NCBI GenBank assembly: GCA_002914845.1
Contig: JXTC01000164.1
Location: 567,404-631,403, forward strand
Origin: Trema orientale
Taxonomy: Eukaryota; Streptophyta; Magnoliopsida; Rosales; Cannabaceae
Reading direction: 5' to 3'
Length of the DNA: 64,000 nt
The position numbers and the translations under genes were made by a program. This document shows, piece by piece, positions 23,742 to 34,938 of the stretch (within the stretch, counting starts at the first letter, position 1; the number at the start of each line of letters is the position of its first letter). A model generated the notes under the pieces. That model saw nothing but the letters and a program-made list of their open reading frames with translations. It did not search any database and had not been told where the DNA came from.

Positions 23742-26263
23742 GTATCATTATAATTATTTTTTGGTTCAAGAAACACACAACTTGGTATCTATTTTCGTAT
23801 TGCATTTTGTTAAAGTTGTGGAAATAATGGTTTTTAGATATGCTTTAATGCTGAACCTGATGGAAAAAAAAGGGGCATCTTACCTCTATGAATGGGCCTC
23901 TCATATGTATCATGAAAACATGATACTACAGTTGTGTATATGGCTTCTATCTGTGATTTTGGATTTGGACCAAAGCTTTTTCTCTCAATTTGAGGAAAAA
24001 CTTCAGTTCCATGCCCAATCAAATAGTTGAGTTTCTTACTTAATTTTTCTTTTAATTTTTAAAGAAAGCAAACCATGTAACCATAATTGACTACTAGTTC
24101 ATTAGTTAGTTTGTTCATGATACAATTTTGCATAATTTATCAAGTTGTGAAAACGTAGTCAACTTCTGTAATTCGCACCCTAGTAAAGAATTTCAGTTAC
24201 GAAGAAAAAAAGAAATAAAAAAAGTAAAGAAAAATATCCCAAGTGATTCAACCTCAACAGAAAAGTAGATAGATGTTAGCATTTACTATTGAGTTTAAAA
24301 GTAACATGAAGAGATACAAGTTTGTGTTTGTCTCGTGTGAGTGTTCTACTATTATACATATGACATGATATTGCAATAAGCAATGCGCATGATTTTGGCT
24401 TAGAACCTTTATTTACTGTGTATATGGTAGAACTATGTGGAGTCACGAATTTCAATATTGTGCCCTAATAAATATGTTTAAAGCTACTTAAATGACTTAT
24501 TTATATTGCATCACAGTGATTGAAATATTTTCTTCATGTTTAAATTTGTTTTCCATTTTTTTTCTTTTTCAATTTGTGTAGAGGTATTAGAATTCTTAGT
24601 CTTGTTGTTTGGTTGATCTTATTCAATAATAAATTTGTTTTACTTTCCAGAAATTTAATCCATAAACTATTCTTGAAGTGGAATGTACGAGTTTTACCCT
24701 AAAATAACTATGGTTAATTTCTTTGTCAAGAATATCTATGTCATGAAAATGTTATATCCAAAGCCTTCTCTATGTTTGTTAGGTGCATCTTTTGAATAGT
24801 TCTTTATTACGGAGTCTAGATGGCCTACATTTAGATATTCTTTAATATCAAAGTCTTTGTTTGAACTCCATGTGAGGCTGCTGCATGTGGCAATGTGACT
24901 TGTAGGATGAAATTCTACCTTTCATTTGTTTAAAAGGAAATCATGATTGACCTTTGATTTTGTATCTTGTTACTTTTAAATGTGAATGTGACCACATAGT
25001 TGTATAATTATTCATTTTACTCATAGTATCTCCTAGTCATCTTTATGCAAGGTATATGAAATATCTTCAAAGCCAAAAAAAAAAAAAAGTGTTTATGGAG
25101 CATCTATATTCACTTACACTAAACTCCATATTATTGTATGGAATTTGATTGAAGTGTTTTGTATTTTGCAGGATACAAGTGCAATTGCCGCTCTCAATTA
25201 TATTGGTGTGGTTCTTGAATTGTTACTTATAAGACCATTCTCTCCTCAATACTCTCCTCATACTTGCTTTGGAAATTGTGACCTTACATAGTGTTGAATC
25301 GGGACTTGTATTGAATATTAAATTATATTAGAAGATTATATTGAATTATGTTTATTATTAATTTCTTGTAGCAGTGACATTATATTAATTTAATATAGCA
25401 TTTGAAAAAATATTATAATTTAGCAGTGACATCCTTGAGATGCGAAATTGATATTTGAAAATAAATTTGCAACATGCTAGAGGCGAATAAATTGGTCTCT
25501 AAAATGCGAAAATATATAATTTTAAATAAATATGAAAAATAATTGTTTTTTAGAGACTATAAGTTTTCGTCTCTGATTATATTTTTAGAGACAAAGTATT
25601 AGTCTCTAAAAGTGAATAATTTCGTCTTCTTTAGTTTCCAAATGACGAATCTTTCATCCATATCATGATTTTTAGAGACGATGTTTCCTTGCTTTAGAGA
25701 CAAAATTTTGGTCTCTAAATACTATATTTTTAGAGACCAATTTATTATTGGTCTCTGATAAATTTCAGAGACGCGGTTTTAGAGACGAACGGTGACGAAA
25801 TTTTTTTTCGTCTCTGAATAGCTTTTAGAGACAAATTCAAGCACTTTTAGAGACAAAAAATATCGCATCTAAAAGTGATTTTTCTTGTAGTGAGTGCTGC
25901 AGCACTAAAACTTTCTGAGGGCGCCGCAGTGCCACTTTTGGCACTGCAGTGTCACTTTTCCACTAGTTTAGTGTCGCGGCTTTCTGAATGCACCATTTCT
26001 TTGTTTTATTTCTGATTTGCCTCATTTTCATTGCGTTACGTTCGTATCAGATTCAACTTCGATCCCAGTAGTTTGGAAAACCTATTTGTGAGGTATAAAT
26101 TCTTAATTCATATCAAATACCCTTGTTTTATTCTCCTATATATACAAACACACAAAACATCAAAACAATAAGAAAAACACTTGAAACAACTTAATATAAA
26201 CAAGAACATAGCAAAACTTAAGACAAATTAGTACTAGATAACTCTGATTTTATGGAGTTAATA

Positions 26264-27975
26264 AGTAGCATTATGTATTAGAGTTTCTTTATTTACTTAT
26301 AATTTAATATTTATATATATTTGTATACTGTAATATGAACTTATTCTCGACATAATATGTAGTAATTGTATCTCTGAATTGTTTAAATTTTCTTAACAAA
26401 ATTAATTACAAAGAAAAGTTTTTCCAACTGATCGTCATAAACTTAATAGGAAAAATGATTTTGTACATTTACAAATCTGTTTGTGTATACGTTCCTAATA
26501 ATTGAAGCTTTTTATTTTCATAATTGCTTCCTTAAAATACTAATAATATATGTAAATACGTATGCAAACTCTGGAGACTTCCTCTCCAACCGCAGTGGGA
26601 ACTGCTTATGATCTCATCTCTCAAGTAGGAATTTGATTTTTTGTTTTTTTGTTTTTTTGTTTTTTTTTTTGGTCTTTTTTTTCTGCTTAAAGTAATTATT
26701 TCATTTCATTTCATGTGGGTGAAGACATATGTACTATAGATGAAGATCAATGTATTAATTTCTCCCACTTGATTCGATGTATGTATAGTTTTATTGTGTA
26801 TATGTATTTGCAATTTCTTTTCTATTTTCTTTTGGACATTTAAAAAAAAAAAAAACTGAGGTCTAACTTTGAAAGATTTTAAGTTGTCTATGATTGATTT
26901 TGGCAAAGTATCCGTGACAATAAGATCGGAAAAACTAACAATGGAGGTGATTTTAAAGAATCTAAAGTTATATTATATTTATCTCATAGAGCTTTATTTG
27001 TACACATTGTTGAATTATATGTTTTCTCTCTAATAATCCATCATTCCATATGTTTTCCTATATTGTTTATTTCGTTATTATGGATTATTTGCATGTGCAT
27101 TGAATTTCCGCATCGGATTGAGTATTGTCCTGCAAGTAATTAGTTTAGAATAAAATTCCTATTTGGTTAAATAAAATATGTTCATTTGTAACATTTGAGA
27201 ATAGATATCCATTCAAAATATACTATAAATTGCAAAACACAGAGAACAAAATGCCATTATTCTGACATGTGACTACGAGTTTAGTCTATAGTATTCTCAG
27301 GTATAGAGAACAGTCTCACATGTTCACCATAATAAAACAAGAGAAGCGGTAATTTATAGTTTGTCCACCCATATGCCTTGGATAAGGTGGGCTATCTCCC
27401 CACGAATTGAATTATTATAATGATTTCCTTGGAATACACATGGTATACTCATGCAATCTCTAATTACCCGATTTGTTACGCCGTCGATTCCATGAATCTA
27501 TACTTATAACATAAGAGCAATGATAGGGACACTAAAATTATATACCAGAAAATTACACTAATGATGTGCCATCATTTTCAGCTTTATAATTTTCAATAGT
27601 GTAGTCCCACACTAAAATAAAAAGTGATTAAAATGCATGCCACATCATTTGGTGTGAATGTTTGGTGGAAGATTTTGGTGTCCCTATTATTACTCATAAC
27701 ATAAATATCGATTGCGTAATTAACGTTGTTTATATGTTTTGTCAACGGTATCTATTTATATATATATATATCAATATTAACGGGAAGAATTAGTACTAGT
27801 AATATAAACGAACTTATTAAAATCATGGCATGTGCATAATTTATGTTGGATGTATAAATATAAACACAATAAGCTAACTACTAAGCATTACTGCTTCTTG
27901 GGGTGGGGAAACATATATATATGAGTGATGTTTCAATGGAGTTTTTTGTTTTTGCTCTGTGGATGTGTACTCTAA
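26264..27975. repeat. Segmental duplication, copy B (right part)
   Basis: Continues copy B after the LTR element and matches 8885-10260 of copy A. It carries a 181-bp MITE absent from copy A and an expanded poly-T tract near 26638-26682. Confidence 0.9.
27515..27695. mobile_element. Mutator-type MITE (181 bp)
   Basis: The inverted ends are GAGCAATGATAGGGACAC at the left and GTGTCCCTATTATTACTC at the right. It is flanked by the perfect 9-bp direct repeat ATAACATAA (27506-27514 and 27696-27704). Copy A of the duplication has one such 9-mer (ATAGCATAA, near 10125) with no insertion. The 9-bp target duplication points to the Mutator superfamily. It has no coding capacity. Confidence 0.88.
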
Positions 27976-28303
27976 TTTGGACTATTGGATTTTAATCTAA
28001 TGGTTATAATAATATTAGTAATTTTATAAAAAAAATCTAATTAATACCTATATATATAGAAAGTTATTTATGATTAAAAATATTGGCAACATGCTTATGA
28101 CCTATGAGTTGGACCTTTTTTTTTTTTCAATCATCTTTCCATTATTATTTTTTTTTGTTTTCATTCCCATTCATGTTTGATTCCTATATTTTTATTTCAT
28201 TCCTTTTCACGTGTATTATTATTAGAAATACATCAATACAATTTGGACGAGTGAACAATTTGGACTTATATTCTATTTGTCATGTGTATTATTTTTAGTT
28301 GTC
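27976..28303. other. AT-rich spacer
   Basis: Low-complexity AT-rich sequence. Nothing recognisable. Confidence 0.4.
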
Positions 28304-28680
28304 TCGTGTTTTATAAAAAATTACTTTTTAATTAAAAAAATCAACCATTTTTTGATTAATGATTTGATAATTATTGATTAAAATATTATTTTTGCATATG
28401 TTTTTTTTATTAACTATCAAATGTGTTAATAGTTATCAAGTACCTTCTTTCTTTCTTTTTTTTCAATTCACGTTCTTTATAAAAAATTACTTTTTAATAA
28501 AACAATCAACTATTCTTTGATTTAATGATTTGGCAATTGATTAAAATATTACTTTTGCATATGTCTTTTTTATTAACTATCAAATATGTTCATAGTCATT
28601 GCTTTTTTCCTACACGTGTCACTTTTTTGATTAATTATTTGATAATTAATAAAAAATTTATTTTTTACCTTCATAAGTTT
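28304..28680. repeat. AT-rich tandem repeat, about 165 bp per unit
   Basis: Two degenerate units start near 28304 and 28471 with TTTATAAAAAATTACTTTTTAA. Each continues through a TCAAC(C/T)ATT...TTTGATT segment, AAAATATTA, TTTTGCATATGT and ATTAACTATCAAAT. A partial third copy follows at about 28625. Confidence 0.7.
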
Positions 28681-31500
28681 CTTACACCATCAAAATAGTG
28701 TACAGGTAGTTCTGCTCACTCTTCGTTGTTCTCAAGAAAAAATGATATGAGTAAAACTAATTTGGGCTAAAATGACTTTTTGTGCATTATCTTGAAATTA
28801 ACTTTTTTTGGAGTGTTAAAGACATCTTGACTTATAGTCAAGACTTTCTTAACCATCAAAAACTCTTAAATAATCAAGTGTTTTGATTACTATTTATCAT
28901 CTTTACTTGTCTTTTGGAAGTTTACTATTTATCAAGTAATACTTTTATAATTTTATTTACAAAACGATCACTTTTGAAAAGTTTATTTACAAAAATGTCA
29001 TGTTAAAAATATTTGAAAAAATACCATTTTCTAGGTTTACTATTTGTTTAAAATATTTTTGGAAGTGAATTTTAAAAATTTTGTGTACAATTTTTTTAAA
29101 CAGTTTACAAAAACAATGTTATCAAGCATGTTTTCTAAAAGAATTTATAAATTTTTGTTTATGTAAACTGAAAACAGGAAATAAAGTGTATCCAGACAGA
29201 CTCAAAGTATTATTCTATGTTATAAATATCTTTAGAAAATAAATCAAATGTAAGTCATGATACCACGAGCCTCGTGGGAGAAACCTCCTCAAGAGTGTTA
29301 GGTGTGGGGATCAAATCCCAACCTCCTCCCTCTTACCCGTACTAATCTAATAACTGTATTAACAAAAAAAAAAAAAAGAAAAAGAAAGTCATGATCATAT
29401 GCACATATACATGTGTATGGTATATTTTGAAAACGAAAAGGAAACTGTATGGTATATATATATATATATAGGCCACGGATTGATAAGACATATATATATA
29501 GGCCACGGATTGATAAGACAAACGAGACACGGAAATAAATATTATAATTAATATTTGTACTTATTTCAATTGCATATATGGTTGCATACATGAATCCAAC
29601 GTGACTTCTCGCGCATACTTTTTTTCTTTTCTTTTTTACTTTTGGTTTTTGGGTCCATAGTAAAGCCGTATATATCCTCCACTGTGTAATCAAGGACCTC
29701 CAACGTAATAAAAAATTACTGTGTAATCCAAAAATTTAAATAGAACTATAATCACATGTATATATATACACACATACATTATACATGTGTGTACATATAC
29801 ATATATGTGACAAATGATAATTATTGATGGCTGCAGTAAGATTGTTAGAAACCAAAGTAGAAGAATCAATAGCCATGATCTGTGTAATATACCACTCAAT
29901 ATTATATATCAAATAGATATTACTGTAGTTCGGTAGGCATGCGTAGAGCTGTTGTCATTGAAAGAAAAGTGGCAGGTGAAATAAACATGCAGATAGTCAA
30001 ATCATGAAAAGGGCAACCTTTTATCATGAGAACTTTTATATATGCATGTGTATGTGCGTGTGGCGAAAACCAAGGAAAGAGAAAAGTTAAAGAGTGCAAC
30101 AAATTTAATGGTTAGTGGTACAATTATTATCGTAGCCAATAGGTCTTTGGCTTTGCACAGATTAAATGCTTCGGAGTTTTGTTTCCTTTCTCAATTATTC
30201 GCATCGATCTTTATAAAGAACTGAGAGCAAGTTTGAAGTCAGCTTCTCCAGATTTCACAAAATTTAATGCGCTCTCTACTCTCACAATTTTATCTCTTTA
30301 AGTTTGTGAGGATATTGCCAATACTAATGAATGTTCTGATTCTCATATGATCCCAAAACCTATTTATAATAGAGCATGGGTAGAAACCGTAGAATGTACT
30401 CTTACTCAAATTTCTTTAAGTGGAATTTTCTATTCCAATGACACTCTTTTAATTAGAATATTTCCTCTTTTGAAATTACTAAAGGAATTTAATATTGAAA
30501 AGAGAAAAAGAGAGAAATAAAGATAAGTGAGAGAAGAGTCCCACACAAGTGGCACTCCAGGAAGGGACAAATGGGATTATCTGCACCACATGGGGGATGA
30601 AAAAGTCAATGCTCCATGCTAGTTAGTTTTGATCTTCAACTTGAAGTTAGTAGAGTACACTTTTTAGGCTGGATGCTAATATAGTAAAGAACATCAATTA
30701 CCATATATATAATAAGGAATCAAAATTTAGAGCAGAAATATCGTTGTAGTTATTTCATTATAATGTGGTTCAATCAGCGGAATATGTGGGACATGACGAT
30801 ATTTATTGATGAGTACTTCAGAAGACATGTATAGGTTGTCCTAATATGTGTGTGTATATATATATATATATTATATCCAAATATAAAGAGATTAAAGAAA
30901 ATGTAGAAGGAGAAGTCGATATGAAGAGTCGATGCTTGCATTGCACACAAACATTGATGGATAGAATATATCAAATGACTTAAATATCAAATGACTTTTC
31001 CAAATATCTAAAAGATTATCAAATACACCAAAAGTTCACCTTTCCAAATACACTAATACATATTGGTGTAGTTAACCAAGAATCGACATCTTAGTGAGAC
31101 ATGTCGAATCACGCTACAAGTGAAAAATATATCTAATAGATTTTGGGATGAATGTATTAAGACAACAACCCATATCATATATAGGTTCCTCAACCCCGGC
31201 TTTGATTTATTTTGCCATTCGAGAAATTGTGGGATTCTAAAACTTGCAGTTGGTCACTTCTCAATTTTAAGACGTGTGTATTATGTGTTCTTGCTAACCA
31301 TTTATTTAGCAATTCTTGTCTCATCCACGGGTGTTTTCACTTTCTTCGGTGCTTGTGATACTTCCTCACCTCATCTCCCACTTCTAATAGTCATAGCACT
31401 GACATTCTACTTCGGGTTGGTCACCTTTTGGGATGGCAGCTTTCCTCAACAGAAAATCGTCAGTGACGCATTTAATAAAGTGTTCAATTGAATAGTAAAC
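28681..31500. other. AT-rich intergenic DNA
   Basis: No supported gene. At 29465-29520 a 32-bp phrase (GGCCACGGATTGATAAGACA plus AT repeats) occurs twice in tandem. At 29265-29330 the minus strand reads GGTTGGGATTTGATCCCCAC. This resembles a Pol III B box and could be a SINE relic, but no A box or poly-A tail was established. The 123-residue reading at 31120-31491 has hydrophobic stretches but no recognised family. Confidence 0.4.
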
Positions 31501-32130
31501 CAGTAGTAAGTAAATGATAAGAGGAGAAAAGGCTAAAGGAACAAATAGGGTTTTAGAGATTTGTAGCGGCTTACCTCTTTCAGGTGATTTTGACGCTATT
31601 TATAGTGACTTTGTGGTCCCCCAAAAGTTAAGGTTGATATCCACATATCCTTGAAAAGATAAAAGGGAATCTCACCTACCCTCTTGTACAGACACGAGTA
31701 TGTGATTTGGCCAGGTGTTGGCCACTTCCGGGTCAGCGCCTTCTTTATTCTTCCTCTTGGTCAAAGCTATGTCGTTACATTGATGGTCGGCTATTTCTCA
31801 GTACTTTGTTCTTTCACTTAGGGTACCTAACCGGCGTGCGGTATGAAATCCACCCAGGGCAATTTTTCATCTTAGTAAGCTCAGTCGCGTTGTGGCTAGT
31901 CAGTTTCTCTTTTAGACTTGCTCGGCTTTTTTTTGTGACAGGACATAGCCTCAACACCTGCTCGGCTCGGTCAGTTGATAGGTCGCGATGTCGTTACCTA
32001 GTTGTTGCCGCGACATGTCATTTACAATATGGTGTATATGTCGTTTTTTAATTTGTTCGGGCAAATTACCTTCAACAGTCTATATACTATGCTTGCCAGT
32101 TGTCCCACTTAAGTCTCTAAGCTCTGAATG
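31501..32130 (-). repeat. LTR-like repeat, unclassified
   Basis: Moderately GC-rich non-coding sequence with repeated GCTCGGCT(C)GGTCA-like phrases, typical of a retrotransposon LTR, lying next to the decayed Gypsy gag. No TG...CA boundaries or target duplication could be fixed. Confidence 0.3.
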
Positions 32131-32189
32131 CTTGCCTTAAATTTTTGTTGAAACTGTAGAGTGTTGGTAGCCAATGCCTTGACTATGTC

Positions 32190-33174
32190 TTTGTGGGGTA
32201 AGTTATAGTCGGGGCTGGTATTATTGATGAGGTCTTGGTTCGGAAAATTAGGGAGATGATTGAAGTTGGTGTGAGGAGCATTTTGTTGTTGATTCCCTTA
32301 GTAGCTAAAATTAGGATGATTCCAACATCCAAGATTATAAGTATTGAAGAAATAACCATATTTTCTTTGAAATCGTTGCTATGCTTGAAATCCTGTCATA
32401 GTGTTAGTTTCCTAATAGTTTCATTCTTGTAAGGATGGTACATATTTTTATTGGATGACTGACCATAAATCATAGTCCACACTTTGTTGCTTGGTGGATA
32501 TTACCCATAGTCATTTATTGCATTAGTGAAGTGAGGTTCACAAATTGCTGCTCAATATTCGGAGGTGGCTAAACTCATTCACTTTCATAGATGGTCGGTT
32601 AGATCGAATGCTGAACTGTTGAGAATTGGCTGCTATATTGCATATCAAATTTTTTGCTTACTCAGGCATCTTCTCCACTAATGCTCCTCCACTAGCTGCA
32701 TCAACATACTATACTATACCAGCCTTCATAAAAGTACTGAATAAGAAAGCTGCTTACTAATTTAATATAATGATGACATGATACCCAATCTTCTTAAATC
32801 TCTCTTAATATTCATACAAGCTCTCTCCATTCAGCTACTGAATACCATAAATACTAATGTTCGTAGGCGTGGATTCAAGAAAATATTTCTCCCGAAAAAA
32901 ACGTCTTCATCTCATTTCATGTGGTAATAGTACAGAAAGAAGATAATAAAGTCATTCCTTTGCAGAGCCAACAAGGGAGAAAGGAAAGGATTTAGCTTGA
33001 CTTGTTCCTCAAAAATTCCAGTTGGTCTCATGCTTGAGCATACTACATAAAACTAGCTCCTTGAGATGTTTGTTCAAATCTTCTCCAACAAAATCATCGA
33101 AACTCAGTAAAGATGAATCAAGCCCGACCTTAGCACAAATGAAGCCTCTAGTTGAGGGTATTCGATGTATAATA
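32190..33174 (-). pseudogene. Decayed Athila-like Ty3/Gypsy gag
   Basis: The minus strand reads GEDLNKHLKE near 33090, then AKSFPFSLVGSAKE and a run corresponding to the Retrotrans_gag core near 32900-32800. This is followed by IAANSQQFS near 32630 and a zinc-knuckle-like CPTLQE remnant near 32430. Stops and frame shifts occur every few dozen codons. The order of motifs matches gag of Athila-type elements as I know them. The reading continues upstream across the Copia insertion: the missing N-terminal part is at 39921-40072 (now inverted) and beyond 41008. No pol is seen to the left, so the element is truncated. Confidence 0.7.
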
Positions 33175-34408
33175 TGTTGGAAAATGGAAGAAATGGATTT
33201 AGTTATTGGGCTTGTCTTAGGCTTGGAAGCCCATGTATTTTGTAAAGTCCAAATTTGTGTTATAGAATCCATTTTCATGAGCCATTTTGAAGCTAAAAAT
33301 TGAGTGGGACCCACATCTTGTTGATGAAAGGTCTTGGTGAATTCTTGTTCTCCTCCGCGAGTACATCGATTTCGTATATTCACACGCTCAAAATGATGCA
33401 CGGATGAATGAGAAATTGTTGTTCAAAAGTACACCATTGAAATAAAAAAAGAAAGAAAAAAAGTGAGAGTCCCACATTGGTGGGAAATGCTTGGTTCAAG
33501 TGGTTTATAAAGAACCATGTTTTGTGATGGTAGTAAGAATAACTACCACAGATGCTCTCTCAGGCGCGCACAGGAGGAGTGCAAATCTTCGGGCTTGGGC
33601 CTGAATTTGCATGGGCTCGTGTGTGCCCGCACCTGCAAACACGAATTCCGGGCCGAAACTTGGACCATAGTAAGCCCAACCTTTTGTTGCGGCCTAGTTA
33701 ATTTTTTTTTAATTTTTGGACGTTTTTTGCTTGTAACCTATGTGCTTAATGCCCGTAACAACCTGGAAAATATTTTGAATTTTTTGTTAAACGTTTTTGG
33801 ACATTTTGTTAAACGTTTTGGACGTTTTGGCAAGAGTAACAGCCAACGTCTTTGATGCTTGGGTTGGCTGGTTGTAATGTTCATTATGGGGTATTAACAC
33901 ACAAGGTTCATAACCTCCATTTCAGAAATTATAAAAGGGGACTTCCTCCACTTCATTCTACACATCAAAAGGACGAGAGCCTCCTCTTCCTCTCTAGTTT
34001 ACTCTCTCTTGTTCTTCCTTCCTGTTGGTTAGAGTTTTCCAATTTTCTAGCTATAGTTTTCTGTGTGTCTAGGAAATTTCATAGCTATAATTCTTTGTGT
34101 TTTAGAGTACATAGCAATCCAGTTCGAAGAGTATAAGTGCTGGTGCTTCACTTGCTACTCTTGTCGTTGTATCCTGGGAAACTGTCGCTTGCAAAATCCT
34201 CAAGCATTCTGATGGAGGGAGCGAATCAGTTTTAAGGACACTGTATGGTACACAGGCCTCGACCGTTAACAAACTTTTGTTTTGCAGGAATACTTGTTTA
34301 GAAGTACTGCCGAAATTCTGCTAAAGGTTGGAGCATAATAATTTTGGTAACATTATTTATTAGAAAAACGTTTGTAATCTTATATATTGCATGTAATTAT
34401 TTCTTACA
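33175..34408 (+). repeat. 5' LTR of the Copia element
   Basis: This 1,234-bp LTR runs from TGTTGG to CTTACA. A TATA-like TTTATAAAG lies near 33502, just after a near-palindrome CCCACATTGGTGGG (33471-33484) that coincides with the inversion breakpoint in the other LTR. The end is set by comparison with the inverted 3' copy and by the TAATA duplication directly outside it. Confidence 0.88.
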
Positions 34409-34448
34409 ATCTTAAAACTGATTATAGCTTTATATAAGGTTTATATTA

Positions 34449-34607
34449 GGTTGCATGCTAGAATTTATTTTATTAAATTCTTTATGCTAGATTGCATGTT
34501 GGAATTTATTTTATTAAATTCTTTATGCTAGGTTGCATGTTATAATTTATTAAATTCTTTATGTTAGGTTGCATGTTAGAATTTATTTTATTAAATTCTT
34601 GATGCTC
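34449..34607 (+). repeat. Four tandem copies of a 41-bp unit in the Copia leader
   Basis: Units start at 34449, 34490, 34531 and 34567, each with G(G/A)TTGCATGTTAGAATTTAT-like sequence followed by TTAAATTCTT(T/G)ATG. The third is 5 bp shorter. They lie between the 5' LTR and gag and have no coding potential. Confidence 0.85.
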
Positions 34608-34938
34608 TTATTTGCAATATATATAATTCTATTTGTTTGAATATATATATTACTCTGTTGCTTTGCTATTATTATCATTCTTGGTGTGGAATTTTTGTGG
34701 AGGAAATATTGTGTTCTGTCCAAGGAGACCGGGTTTGAAGAGGAAGCAACTGTGACCCCTCCACGTCTTTCCTGGGAGTTTCTTTGAAATTTTATCTAGG
34801 AGGCAGGATTTTAAGTGGGACCTGTTTGTGAACCCTCCAACCTTTCCTGGGAACTATTTTGTACTGAAATTAATAATCTTTGATTGATTAATTTCAGAGA
34901 TAGCAAACAACAATGCTGATATTGTCAATGCCGAGAAC

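Larger units (their letters stand above)
19429..25892 (+). mobile_element. CACTA (En/Spm) transposon carrying host gene fragments (Pack-CACTA)
   Basis: The terminal inverted repeats are CACTACAAGAAAAATC at 19429 and its mirror GATTTTTCTTGTAGTG ending at 25892. The 3-bp target duplication AGT is at 19426-19428 and 25893-25895. The outer few hundred bases at each end (about 19440-19790 and 25495-25880) hold many direct and inverted copies of a short motif around TTTAGAGACGAAA / TTTCGTCTCTAAA, the subterminal repeats to which CACTA transposases bind. No transposase reading is present, so it is non-autonomous. The interior carries exons of GCR1 and ribosomal protein L11 on the plus strand with their splice signals, plus further exon-like pieces I cannot name. 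It is 6,464 bp long and inserted in an LTR. Confidence 0.92.
11955..26263 (-). mobile_element. Non-autonomous LTR retrotransposon (LARD-like), with nested insertions
   Basis: The element lies on the minus strand. Its LTRs are 18176-26263 (5') and 11955-15971 (3'), about 1.62 kb each once later insertions are removed. Plus-strand ends read TGTTGG at the left and GGAGTTAACA (mutated to GGAGTTAATA in the right copy). The target-site duplication is AGCAG (11950-11954) against AGTAG (26264-26268), with one change. A primer-binding site complementary to a tRNA 3' end follows the 5' LTR, and a purine tract precedes the 3' LTR. The 2.2-kb interior encodes no gag or pol that I can see, so the element depended on a partner. 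The LTR copies differ at more than one position in ten by eye, so the insertion is old. It split copy B of the segmental duplication. Confidence 0.88.
18176..26263 (-). repeat. 5' LTR of the LARD-like element (interrupted by CACTA)
   Basis: This LTR aligns with 11955-15971 (minus its solo-LTR insertion). It is split between 19428 and 25893 by the CACTA element, with CTATTTTTAGT left of the insertion and AGTGCTGCAGCA right of it. The other LTR reads CTATTTTTGGTGCTGCAGCA continuously at about 15607. Confidence 0.87.

Noticed and set aside
29265..29330. tRNA or SINE gene suggested by a B-box-like phrase
   Set aside because: No A box at the right distance, no cloverleaf and no poly-A end could be made out.
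33009..33401. 130-residue minus-strand reading repeated at 39524-39850
   Set aside because: Most of it is LTR read backwards, with the remainder being Gypsy gag. The repetition reflects the two LTRs, not a gene family.
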